A DNA stretch of 17,655 nucleotides. It comes from Bacteroidota bacterium. GTDB taxonomy: Bacteria > Bacteroidota > Bacteroidia > Flavobacteriales > Weeksellaceae. Positions 1 through 6,656 of the stretch are shown piece after piece. The notes under the pieces were generated by a model that saw only the letters and a program-made list of their open reading frames with translations, ran no database searches and was not told where the DNA came from. Where the stretch lies: the NCBI GenBank assembly GCA_023420435.1, contig JAEZWE010000074.1:1-17655 (forward strand), given 5' to 3'. The number at the start of each line of letters is the position of its first letter. Position 1 is the stretch's first letter. The position numbers and the translations under genes are program-made.

Positions 1-1
1 A

Positions 2-1156
2 GCGCATACTGCAGTAAAAATCGATCCGAAATATAAGAATACGGTTGTTCACGTAAATGATGCTTCCAGAGCAGTTGGCGTGGTTAGTTCCCTCATCAAT
101 AAAGAAAAATCGACGGGTTATTCTTTGGAATTGAAGAAGGAATATGAAGAATTCCGGGAAAAATTTTTGAACCGACAAATTGAAAAGGAATATATTCCGC
201 TGGAAGAAGCCCGAAAAAGTAAATTTACAATTGATTGGGAAAACGAAGAAATTTTCACACCGAAAAATTTAGGCGTTCAAATTATTGAAAACCAAAACTT
301 GGAAGAATTATTGCCGTTTATCGATTGGTCGCCGTTTTTCCGAAGTTGGGATTTGCATGGGAAATATCCCAATATTTTAGATGATAAAGTTGTTGGCGTT
401 CAAGCGACGGAATTATTTGCAGATGCCCAAAAAATGTTGAAGAAAATTTTGGATGAAAAATTATTGACGGCTAAAGCCGTTTTCGGAATTTTCCCTGCTA
501 ATTCCAATGAATTCGATGATATTGAACTGAAAAACGGTTCAGAAGAGTTTACCTTTAGAACACTTCGCCAACAACTGAAAAAATCGGATGGGAAGGAATA
601 TTTGGCGCTTTCCGATTTCATTGCTCCAAAAAATTTAGGTAAAGTAGATTATGTTGGTGCGTTTTGCGTTACCGCCGGTTTTGGAACGGATGAGCTCGCC
701 AAAAAATATGAAAATGAGCATGACGATTATAATGCAATTATGGTAAAAGCTTTGGCAGACCGTTTTGCAGAAGCGTTTGCCGAGTTTTTGCATAAAAAAG
801 TAAGAACCGTAATTTGGGGTTATGCTTCTGATGAAGATTTGGGAAATGAAGAGCTGATTTCCGAAAAATACAAAGGAATTCGTCCAGCTCCGGGTTATCC
901 TGCGTGTCCAGACCATTTGGAAAAGCAAACCATTTGGGAATTAATGAAAGTGAAAGAAAATATCGGGGTAGAACTCACCGAAAGTTTGGCGATGTTTCCG
1001 ACAGCTTCAGTTTCCGGCTATTATTTTGGAAATCCGAAAGCCAAATATTTTGGTCTCGGAAAAATTAACGAAGACCAACTGAAAGATTATGCCCACCGAA
1101 AAAACATCGATTTAGAACTCGCCAGAAAATGGCTGAACCCGAATTTGGTGGAATAA
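2..1156 (+). CDS. metH: Methionine synthase, cobalamin-dependent (5'-truncated by the window)
   Basis: This is the C-terminal 384 residues of B12-dependent methionine synthase, which moves a methyl group from methyl-tetrahydrofolate to homocysteine in the cytoplasm. The frame is open from base 2. Residues 1-32 are the end of the cobalamin-binding domain, including VVHVNDASRAVGVV. From about residue 80 to the end is the AdoMet-binding reactivation domain, which allows reductive methylation of oxidised cobalamin. Its hallmarks are the W-x-L-x-GKYP region, LSDFIAP, RPAPGYPACPDH at residues 294-305 (containing the AdoMet-contacting Arg), and a C-terminal MFPTASVSGYYFGNPKAKYF block. The homocysteine, folate and most of the cobalamin domains lie outside the window, so it is not visible whether the enzyme is one chain or split. 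metF follows 62 bases downstream on the same strand, as expected for a methionine operon. Confidence 0.96.
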   Translation, partial: AHTAVKIDPKYKNTVVHVNDASRAVGVVSSLINKEKSTGYSLELKKEYEEFREKFLNRQIEKEYIPLEEARKSKFTIDWENEEIFTPKNLGVQIIENQNLEELLPFIDWSPFFRSWDLHGKYPNILDDKVVGVQATELFADAQKMLKKILDEKLLTAKAVFGIFPANSNEFDDIELKNGSEEFTFRTLRQQLKKSDGKEYLALSDFIAPKNLGKVDYVGAFCVTAGFGTDELAKKYENEHDDYNAIMVKALADRFAEAFAEFLHKKVRTVIWGYASDEDLGNEELISEKYKGIRPAPGYPACPDHLEKQTIWELMKVKENIGVELTESLAMFPTASVSGYYFGNPKAKYFGLGKINEDQLKDYAHRKNIDLELARKWLNPNLVE

Positions 1157-1160
1157 TAAA

Positions 1161-1193
1161 AGCGTTGTTAGAGTTTTATGCTCTAAAAACGCT
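1161..1193 (+). promoter_or_regulatory. Stem-loop between metH and metF
   Basis: Two 13-base arms (1161-1173 and 1181-1193) are complementary except for one central mismatch, with a 7-base loop. No T-run follows, so it is not a canonical intrinsic terminator. It lies 4 bases after the metH stop and 25 bases before the metF start. It could be a processing or stability element that sets the metF to metH mRNA ratio, or a weak attenuator. I do not recognise the fold of a known SAM or cobalamin riboswitch in this short gap. Confidence 0.6.
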
Positions 1194-1218
1194 CTACAAT
1201 ACAAATAATTTATATCAA

Positions 1219-2175
1219 ATGAAAGTAACCGAACATATAAAAAAAGCCAACGGAAAAACCCTTTTTTCCTTCGAAATTTTACCGCCTTTGAAAGGGCAAA
1301 ACATCCAATCTATTTTTGATGCGATTGATCCTTTAATGGAATTTAATCCTGCATTCATCGATGTTACGTATCATCGGGAAGAATATGAATTTATCGAGCG
1401 TGAAGACGGTTTGTTGGAAAAACGAGTCGTAAGAAAACGTCCGGGAACGGTTGGGATTTGTGCCGCCATTCAAAACAAATACGAAGTGGATGCAGTTCCG
1501 CATATTTTGTGCGGGGGATTTACGAAAGAAGACACCGAAAATTTTTTGATAGACATTGATTTCCTTGGCATTCATAATGTAGTGGCGCTTCGTGGTGATG
1601 CGGTGAAATCGGAAATTTATTTCAAACCGGAAAAAGGCGGAAACAAATTCGCCAAAGATTTAGTAAAACAAATTGTACAAATGAACAATGGTTTGTATTT
1701 GGATGAAAATTTACAAAATTCTTCCCCAACCAATTTTGACATTGGCGTTGCAGGTTATCCAGAAAAACACATGGAAGCAGCGAGTTTTGAACAGGATATT
1801 CATCATTTGAAAAAGAAAATTGAAGCAGGAGCAGATTATATCATCACACAAATGTTTTTCGACAACAGAAAATATTTTGAATTTGTGGAAAAATGCCGCG
1901 AAACAGGAATCACAGTTCCGATAATTCCCGGAATTAAACCTATTACGACAAAATCTCAATTAAGCCTGATTCCACATCGTTTTAAAGTGGATTTACCTAA
2001 CGATCTCGTGATTGCCATTGCAAAAAGTAGTAACAATAAAGAGGTAAAGGAAATCGGAATAAAATGGTGTATTGAGCAAAGTAAAGAACTCTTAAAAAAT
2101 CAGGTTCCGGCGCTTCATTATTATTCCATGGGAAAGAGCGATCTGATCCGAAAAATTGGAGAAAAAGTTTTCTAA
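1219..2175 (+). CDS. metF: Methylenetetrahydrofolate reductase (NADH/FAD)
   Basis: MetF reduces 5,10-methylene-THF to 5-methyl-THF, the methyl donor used by MetH encoded just upstream. The protein has 318 residues, usual for the family in Flavobacteriia, and forms an FAD-binding TIM barrel. Visible signatures are FSFEILPP at residues 16-23 (Glu19 corresponds to the catalytic Glu28 of E. coli MetF), IDVTYH, the flavin-binding ALRGD at 123-127, and GADYIITQMFFDN in the second half. The ATG at 1219 is chosen because it begins the conserved MKVTEHI-type N-terminus. An in-frame ATG at 1129 lies inside metH and would add 30 unconserved residues. There is no promoter-like element in the metH-metF gap, so co-transcription with metH is likely. 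Confidence 0.96.
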   Translation: MKVTEHIKKANGKTLFSFEILPPLKGQNIQSIFDAIDPLMEFNPAFIDVTYHREEYEFIEREDGLLEKRVVRKRPGTVGICAAIQNKYEVDAVPHILCGGFTKEDTENFLIDIDFLGIHNVVALRGDAVKSEIYFKPEKGGNKFAKDLVKQIVQMNNGLYLDENLQNSSPTNFDIGVAGYPEKHMEAASFEQDIHHLKKKIEAGADYIITQMFFDNRKYFEFVEKCRETGITVPIIPGIKPITTKSQLSLIPHRFKVDLPNDLVIAIAKSSNNKEVKEIGIKWCIEQSKELLKNQVPALHYYSMGKSDLIRKIGEKVF

Positions 2176-2177
2176 AA

Positions 2178-2209
2178 AAATCCTTTCATGAATTTTCATG
2201 AAAGGATTT
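2178..2209. terminator. Bidirectional terminator between metF and the ferritin-like operon
   Basis: A perfect inverted repeat has 15-base arms at 2178-2192 and 2195-2209 and a 2-base formal loop. On the minus strand the hairpin runs straight into a T-run (the A-run at 2174-2180), a textbook terminator for the ferritin-like genes. On the plus strand only a short TTT follows, so termination of metF from the same hairpin is plausible but weaker. Confidence 0.85.
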
Positions 2210-2227
2210 AACAAAATTAAAAAAAAT

Positions 2228-3040
2228 CTAAACTATGAAAAGTGAAGCAATTGCAGTGGCATCTGTACCACTTAAAATCTCATCATAAGCTGCAGATCCT
2301 GCTTCAGGACCAAATAAACTTGCTGTATTAAAACCCGCTTGATTGGTATTTTCTTCTCCGGCATACACTGGATTTGTTGCAGCAGGCATATTGCCTCCAT
2401 TATTCAGTTCAATCCAGCCTTTGTTTGAACGCATTCTACGAACTTGCGAAGCGTGTCTAGCTTCAACGGAATGTATTTGTAAAGCGGCCTGCAAAATGGT
2501 TGGGTTAGACATTACATTTCCAGCTTGTCCTTTATAAGCTCTTACACCAGTGTCTTCGAAAGCTTGTGCAAGGGTTAGAAATTGATTGTAATCTGTAAAA
2601 GGAGAAAAATTGTTTCCCGCAGAGAAATCAAAAGTTGGTTTAGTAGCAGGTGTTACTCCTAAAGAGGTTAATGCTGTTTTTAAGAAATTGACATGTGCTG
2701 CTTCATGTTTTGAAATTTGCTGAAATACAACCAAATCACTAGATGCAATTAATCCGGCTGTATTTAATCCTATTCTGTAATACTCGTCTTCCAAATATTC
2801 TAAAGTTAAGGCTAATTGTAAAGCATCTGTTAAAGCACTTTTAAAAACACTTCCTGATTCAACGGTAGCTGTTGTATTGGCTTTTGCTGAGGTTGACATT
2901 AATCCGGCTCCAACAGGAATTGCGACCATTGCAGCTTTTGTTCCGGTTTTTGCCAGGGTTTTCATTGCTTCTCCTCTTGAGAATTCGGTTGTGAAAAATT
3001 TATCGTCCGAAAGTTTATCTAATATTCTAAGTATGTTCAT
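2228..3040 (-). CDS. Exported ferritin-like domain protein, second gene of the pair
   Basis: This 270-residue protein belongs to the ferritin-like family PF13668 (Ferritin_2). The four-helix domain spans about residues 65-205. Candidate metal ligands are visible in family positions: Glu81/Glu84 (LEYLEDEYY), Glu113 and His116 (KHEAAH), Glu162 (FEDTG), and Glu193 and His196 (SVEARHAS). The N-terminus is unusual: about 20 polar residues, then SRGEAMK where related proteins often have a twin-arginine SRR/PRR motif, then a hydrophobic stretch at about 36-50 ending in AKA, a possible cleavage site. The gene lies 19 bases after the neighbouring ferritin-like gene and is probably co-transcribed. Binding of iron or another metal is inferred from the family; the substrate and any oxidase activity are unknown. 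Confidence 0.85.
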   Translation of the reverse strand: MNILRILDKLSDDKFFTTEFSRGEAMKTLAKTGTKAAMVAIPVGAGLMSTSAKANTTATVESGSVFKSALTDALQLALTLEYLEDEYYRIGLNTAGLIASSDLVVFQQISKHEAAHVNFLKTALTSLGVTPATKPTFDFSAGNNFSPFTDYNQFLTLAQAFEDTGVRAYKGQAGNVMSNPTILQAALQIHSVEARHASQVRRMRSNKGWIELNNGGNMPAATNPVYAGEENTNQAGFNTASLFGPEAGSAAYDEILSGTDATAIASLFIV

Positions 3041-3059
3041 AATAATAATTTTTTAATGT

Positions 3060-3761
3060 TTAACCAATTCCCTGTTCTTTCCAAGTGAAAGGAGTTTTTA
3101 TAAAACCTGCAGCCACAGGTACAATTTCACTAGGCTCTTTTGCTACATCCAATCCATTGGCATCAATAATATCATCTCCTGAAAAAGCAGCTGAATCTGG
3201 ATTTATTAAATCTCTGATAGCTGAAGCATGTCTGGCTTCAACAGAAACAATTTTACCAGCAATTACTAAATAATCCGGAGTTTTAATATATTTTCCTGCA
3301 CCATTGTAAGCAGCAACTCCCGTATCTTCTAAGGCTTTTGCTGTTGCCAATACCGAATTTCTGTTGTTCCAATCCACATTAGGATATTGAAATTCTAATT
3401 TTGGTAAAACATGTGTTGTTGCACCACTAATAGCAGCTTTAAAGAAATCTCGATGTACTACTTCATGATGATACAAATCGGTAAGAACCTGTTTTTCAAC
3501 GGTAGAAATTCCTGAGTAGAAATTATTCACCACTTTAGTATAAAAGTCGGCTTCTAATTGTTCCAAAGCATAGGCATAATTTAATATACCCACATCACCT
3601 TGTCCCAAATCAAAAATTCCTGAATCAACTACTACACCTTCTTCACAACCTACAAAAGTAAGCCCGGCTAAAGCAAGACCAATTCCGCTAAGCTTCAGAA
3701 AATTTCTTCTGCTGGTATCCAAGGTGGCTCCTTGGTTTGAAATGCTAATTGTTTTTTTCAT
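3060..3761 (-). CDS. Tat-exported ferritin-like lipoprotein, first gene of the pair
   Basis: This 233-residue protein is a PF13668-type ferritin-like protein. The N-terminus carries a clear twin-arginine signal, SRRNFLKLSG with Arg18-Arg19, followed by a hydrophobic segment and a lipobox LTFVGC with Cys39, so a folded lipid-anchored envelope protein is expected. Candidate metal ligands are Glu67/Glu70 (LEQLEADFY), Glu100 and His103 (HHEVVH), Glu145 (LEDTG), and Glu175 and His178 (SVEARHAS). The start at 3761 is chosen because it places the RR motif near the N-terminus; an in-frame ATG at 3890 would add 43 unlikely residues. The same EDTG and SVEARHAS blocks in the downstream gene show that the two arose by duplication. 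The ECF sigma gene is divergent, which suggests its product may control this pair. Confidence 0.88.
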   Translation of the reverse strand: MKKTISISNQGATLDTSRRNFLKLSGIGLALAGLTFVGCEEGVVVDSGIFDLGQGDVGILNYAYALEQLEADFYTKVVNNFYSGISTVEKQVLTDLYHHEVVHRDFFKAAISGATTHVLPKLEFQYPNVDWNNRNSVLATAKALEDTGVAAYNGAGKYIKTPDYLVIAGKIVSVEARHASAIRDLINPDSAAFSGDDIIDANGLDVAKEPSEIVPVAAGFIKTPFTWKEQGIG

Positions 3762-3793
3762 AATAATTATTTTAATTGATTTTTTTAATTTTA

Positions 3794-3852
3794 AAAGGAG
3801 AATAATAATTTGATATTGAAAAACTAGAAAACTATGGGTAAAATTCTCCTTT
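3794..3852. repeat. Inverted repeat in the leader of the ferritin-like operon
   Basis: Ten-base perfect arms, AAAGGAGAAT at 3794-3803 and ATTCTCCTTT at 3843-3852, are separated by 39 bases. They lie 33-91 bases upstream of the ferritin-like start codon, so they would be in the leader or the promoter. They could form an RNA stem or a spaced operator. Exact 10-base arms can also arise by chance in AT-rich DNA, although these include a GGAG core. Confidence 0.4.
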
Positions 3853-3979
3853 ACTCCTATGTACGAGGAAAAAGTTTTTTTGGTTTTCATGTTTTTAATA
3901 AATGTTCACTATTATTCACTTTTTTACAAATAATTATAAAAAAAATGAAATTATGTAAATACTTCCATCTTAAATGATG

Positions 3980-3987
3980 TACTTTTG
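3980..3987 (+). promoter_or_regulatory. Primary-sigma -7 element for the ECF sigma gene
   Basis: TACTTTTG matches the Bacteroidota TAnnTTTG -7 consensus exactly. Transcription should begin about 4-6 bases later, near 3992, so translation is expected to start soon after. That supports the unusual start near 4006-4009 rather than at 4114. No clear -33 TTTG box is seen. Confidence 0.6.
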
Positions 3988-4008
3988 AACGTCTAAAAGT
4001 AAAAAATC

Positions 4009-4557
4009 ATCGAATCAAAATATACAGAAGAACAACTTGTCAACTTATTAAAAGTTGAAAAAGAAAAAGGTTTTCAATATCTGTATGACAACTATTCTGC
4101 TGCTTTATTCGGTGTGGTTTATCGCATTTTACAATCTAAAGAATATTCTGAAGAAGTTATCCAAGATGTTTTTGTAAAAATTTGGAACTCCATTCATCTG
4201 TACAATCCGGAAAAAGGAAGATTGTACACTTGGATGATTAATATTGCCAGAAATACTTCTCTTGATTTTCTAAAATCAAAATCCCATCAAAACCAACTTA
4301 AAAACCAACCCTTTACAGATTTCGTAAATAATGATGAGAAGTTTTCAGTTTCCAATAGAAATTCTGAATTTATAGGATTTAATAAATTGTTGGAAAAATT
4401 GGATAATGATCAGCAGAAGATCATAAATTTGTCGTATTATCAGGGGTTTACCCAACAAGAAATTTCAGAAAATTTAGGAATGCCTTTGGGAACAGTGAAA
4501 ACCAAGCTGCGAAATGCATTAATTAATTTAAAAAATTGGCTAAAAGATTTTCAATAA
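4009..4557 (+). CDS. ECF (extracytoplasmic function) RNA polymerase sigma factor
   Basis: This is a sigma-70 family ECF sigma factor of about 182 residues. Region 2 begins FQYLYDNYSAALFGVVYRIL and continues through EEVIQDVFVKIW and GRLYTWMINIARN. Region 4 is a helix-turn-helix, DQQKIINLSYYQGFTQQEIS then LGMPLGTVKTKL. No ATG, GTG or TTG precedes region 2 in frame after the stop at 4000-4002. The first conventional start, GTG at 4114, would remove the first helix of region 2. The coding frame ESKYTEEQLVNLL runs back to two ATC codons at 4006 and 4009, so an ATC start is proposed, placed at 4009. A sequencing error at that codon is the main alternative. The anti-sigma gene starts 1 base after the stop. 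The group resembles SigK/RskA-type pairs; the inducing signal is unknown. Confidence 0.85.
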   Translation: MESKYTEEQLVNLLKVEKEKGFQYLYDNYSAALFGVVYRILQSKEYSEEVIQDVFVKIWNSIHLYNPEKGRLYTWMINIARNTSLDFLKSKSHQNQLKNQPFTDFVNNDEKFSVSNRNSEFIGFNKLLEKLDNDQQKIINLSYYQGFTQQEISENLGMPLGTVKTKLRNALINLKNWLKDFQ

Positions 4558-4558
4558 A

Positions 4559-5374
4559 TTGAATACGGAAGACTACATATCATCAGGAATTATAGAATCT
4601 TACCTTCTTGGCAACGCTTCAGCAGATGAAGCGGCGATTTTTGAGTGTGTTCTAAAAAACAATAAAGAAGTACGATTAGCTTTTGAAGAAACCCAAAAAA
4701 CTTTGGAAGATTTCGCTACCGCACAATCTATTGTACCTCCGAAAGAGCTGAAGCAAAAAATTTGGGATAAAATTCAGGAACAAAACAGGGAAGAAATTCC
4801 GAAGAAAAATCCTGAAATTTCTACCTTCGAAATTCAAAAAGAATATCAACAAGAAGTTAAACTGTCTAAAAATGCAAACTGGAAATATTATGCTGTTGCA
4901 GCTTCACTATTGCTTTTAGCGAGTTTGTTGGGCAATTTATTTTGGTTCAATAATCAGAAAAATGATCAGGAAAAAATTTCTAAACTGCAATCAGAAAAGC
5001 AAATTCAAACCCAAAAAATCAACGATTTAAATCAAAGATGGGACATCATTTCCAATCCAAATATTTCTATCGTTAATTTAAAAGGTGTTGAGAAACATAA
5101 AGATTCCAAAGCAACGGTTTTTTGGAACCAATCTACAAAAGAAGTTTTTTTAAATGCTGAGAATTTACCAGAAACTCCGGAAGGAATGCAATATCAATTG
5201 TGGGCCATTGCAGACGGAAAACCGGTAAATGCAGGAATGTATTCTGATGAGAAAGATTCAAAAATCAGCTTGTCAAATATTGAAAATGCTCAAGCTTTTG
5301 CTATAACGCTCGAAAAAGAAGGAGGAAGCGCAACTCCAACAATGGAGAATATGTTTGTGATGGGAGAAATATAA
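4559..5374 (+). CDS. RskA-type membrane anti-sigma factor
   Basis: This 271-residue anti-sigma factor presumably holds the upstream ECF sigma inactive at the membrane. An N-terminal cytoplasmic sigma-binding part (about residues 1-105, with SGIIESYLLGNASADEAAIFE) lacks the HxxxCxxC zinc motif. A single transmembrane helix lies at about 109-130. A charged, coiled-coil-like linker follows at about 131-160. The C-terminal RskA domain (about 165-271) includes AENLPETPEGMQYQLWAI. The start is TTG at 4559, 1 base after the sigma stop codon; no ATG occurs nearby in frame and MNTEDYISSGIIESYLLG fits the family N-terminus. The one-base spacing implies translational coupling, usual for sigma and anti-sigma partners. 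In characterised systems release occurs by regulated proteolysis; that is not shown here. Confidence 0.9.
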   Translation: MNTEDYISSGIIESYLLGNASADEAAIFECVLKNNKEVRLAFEETQKTLEDFATAQSIVPPKELKQKIWDKIQEQNREEIPKKNPEISTFEIQKEYQQEVKLSKNANWKYYAVAASLLLLASLLGNLFWFNNQKNDQEKISKLQSEKQIQTQKINDLNQRWDIISNPNISIVNLKGVEKHKDSKATVFWNQSTKEVFLNAENLPETPEGMQYQLWAIADGKPVNAGMYSDEKDSKISLSNIENAQAFAITLEKEGGSATPTMENMFVMGEI

Positions 5375-5377
5375 TTT

Positions 5378-6532
5378 TTATAAAATTTTATGTCTTTCAA
5401 AAGGTTTGTTTTGATCAAACAAATAACGATAAGTCACTAATTTTCTGGAAACTGAAGTATCCAAATTTTTTGCAATCTTAATCATTTTTGGATTAAAATC
5501 ACCAATCCATTGAAGTTCAGTTTCCAAAAAATTGGTAAATTTTCTTAGATGATTGGTGCCTTCACAAATCATAAAACCATCAATTCCTTTTTTTTGCCAT
5601 TCAGGAACGACGCCAAAAATAATACCGATCATTTTTGGATTTTTTTTGAATTTCTTCAGCCATAAAAATTTCAATTTTTCGAGAATTCCGAACTTCCCAT
5701 TTAGAAATTTAAACCATTGATTTAAATCAGGAATATTAAGCCACATCGCAATCGGTTTTTCCTGATGATAAACAAACCAACAAATATGTTCGTTGAGAAT
5801 AGGCTTCATGTTTTTAAAAATTCGCATCGCTTTTTTTTGATCCATTTCTTTTCCTTCACCATGTTTATACCAAGCTTTATTATAAATTTCCGTAAAATCT
5901 TTTGCAAATTTTTCTAATTGGTTTTTCTTAAGAGAAATGGCTGTGATGTCCTTGTTTTTAGAGTGTTTTTCGTGCATTTCAATAAAACTGTCAGAAACCG
6001 GTTGATGAATTGAGCGACTGAAACAAAGCTGTTCATAGTAAACTTGAAAACCATATTTTTCAAATAAATTTTTGTAATACGGAAAGTTGTAGTTCATTCC
6101 AAACAATGGTTCATGGAAACCTTCCACCAAAAGTCCCCAAAAACGATCCCTTTCTCCAAAATTGATGGGGCCGTCCATAGCTTTCATGCCTCTTTCCTGC
6201 AACCAATTTTTGCAAAAATCGAATACAAAATTGGCGGTTTTTTGGTCATTAATACAGTCGAAAAAACCAAATCCACCTGTAGGTTGCTCCATTTTGTATT
6301 TTTTATTGATGAAAACTGCAACTTTAGCAACGGTTTCATTTTCATTATTTTTAAAAAGAAATCTTTCGCATTCTCCGTTTTTAAAATTTTTATTTTTTTG
6401 AGGATCAAAAATTTCTTCAATGTCTTTATCTAATGGACGGATGTAATTTTTATCATTTTTATATAATACAGCAGGAAATTTTAAAAATTCCCTTTTGGTT
6501 AGCGAAGAATTAACTGAAATGGCATTCAACAT
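5378..6532 (-). CDS. GNAT-like acyltransferase family protein, function unknown
   Basis: This cytoplasmic protein has 384 residues from the ATG at 6532. It belongs to a family, frequent in Bacteroidota, that is usually annotated as a GNAT-like N-acetyltransferase or a hypothetical protein. Conserved-looking blocks are FPAVLYKNDKNYIRPLDKDI near the N-terminus, GFFDCIND at 89-96, DGPINFGERDRFWG at 120-133 and MNYNFPYY. A later GVVPEWQKKGIDGFM segment resembles the acetyl-CoA-binding motif A. The start at 6532 is preferred over an in-frame ATG at 6619. A consensus -7 element lies at 6571-6578, so the longer version would begin upstream of its own transcript. The stop is 3 bases from the convergent anti-sigma stop. 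No substrate can be named; adjacency to folE is not evidence for a role in pterin synthesis. Confidence 0.75.
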   Translation of the reverse strand: MLNAISVNSSLTKREFLKFPAVLYKNDKNYIRPLDKDIEEIFDPQKNKNFKNGECERFLFKNNENETVAKVAVFINKKYKMEQPTGGFGFFDCINDQKTANFVFDFCKNWLQERGMKAMDGPINFGERDRFWGLLVEGFHEPLFGMNYNFPYYKNLFEKYGFQVYYEQLCFSRSIHQPVSDSFIEMHEKHSKNKDITAISLKKNQLEKFAKDFTEIYNKAWYKHGEGKEMDQKKAMRIFKNMKPILNEHICWFVYHQEKPIAMWLNIPDLNQWFKFLNGKFGILEKLKFLWLKKFKKNPKMIGIIFGVVPEWQKKGIDGFMICEGTNHLRKFTNFLETELQWIGDFNPKMIKIAKNLDTSVSRKLVTYRYLFDQNKPFERHKIL

Positions 6533-6570
6533 TTTAAGGTAAGTAAAAATAGTTTTCTCAACTTGAAAAT

Positions 6571-6578
6571 CAAATATA
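6571..6578 (-). promoter_or_regulatory. -7 promoter element for the GNAT-like gene
   Basis: On the minus strand this reads TATATTTG, an exact TAnnTTTG match. The expected transcript start is near 6566, giving a leader of about 33 bases to the ATG at 6532. This supports that start over 6619. Confidence 0.55.
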
Positions 6579-6631
6579 ATCAAACTCCCAAAACTATCCT
6601 GAATTAATAAAAAATTCAATTAAAAAATTAT

Positions 6632-6639
6632 TATTTTTG
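6632..6639 (+). promoter_or_regulatory. -7 promoter element for folE (and probably cysS)
   Basis: TATTTTTG matches TAnnTTTG exactly. The expected transcript start is near 6644, leaving about 12 bases before the folE ATG. It is divergent from the GNAT-like promoter, with the two -7 elements 53 bases apart. Confidence 0.6.
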
Positions 6640-6656
6640 CTCCAGTTAATAGGATT

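Noticed and set aside
1161..1218. SAM or cobalamin riboswitch between metH and metF
   Set aside because: The gap is too short and shows only one simple stem-loop; no known riboswitch core is visible.
3762..3890. Longer N-terminus for the Tat ferritin-like protein starting at 3890
   Set aside because: It would bury the twin-arginine signal 60 residues in and cover the whole leader, including the inverted repeat.
5375..5391. Palindrome ATAAAATTTTAT at the convergent anti-sigma and GNAT-like gene ends as a terminator
   Set aside because: Six A/T pairs give little stability, so it is not called, although the 3-base gap leaves no other terminator for either gene.
6113..6433. Plus-strand open frame of 106 codons inside the GNAT-like gene
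   Set aside because: It is antisense to a well-supported gene, reads as Phe/Ile/Lys-rich low complexity, and has no promoter or recognisable domain.
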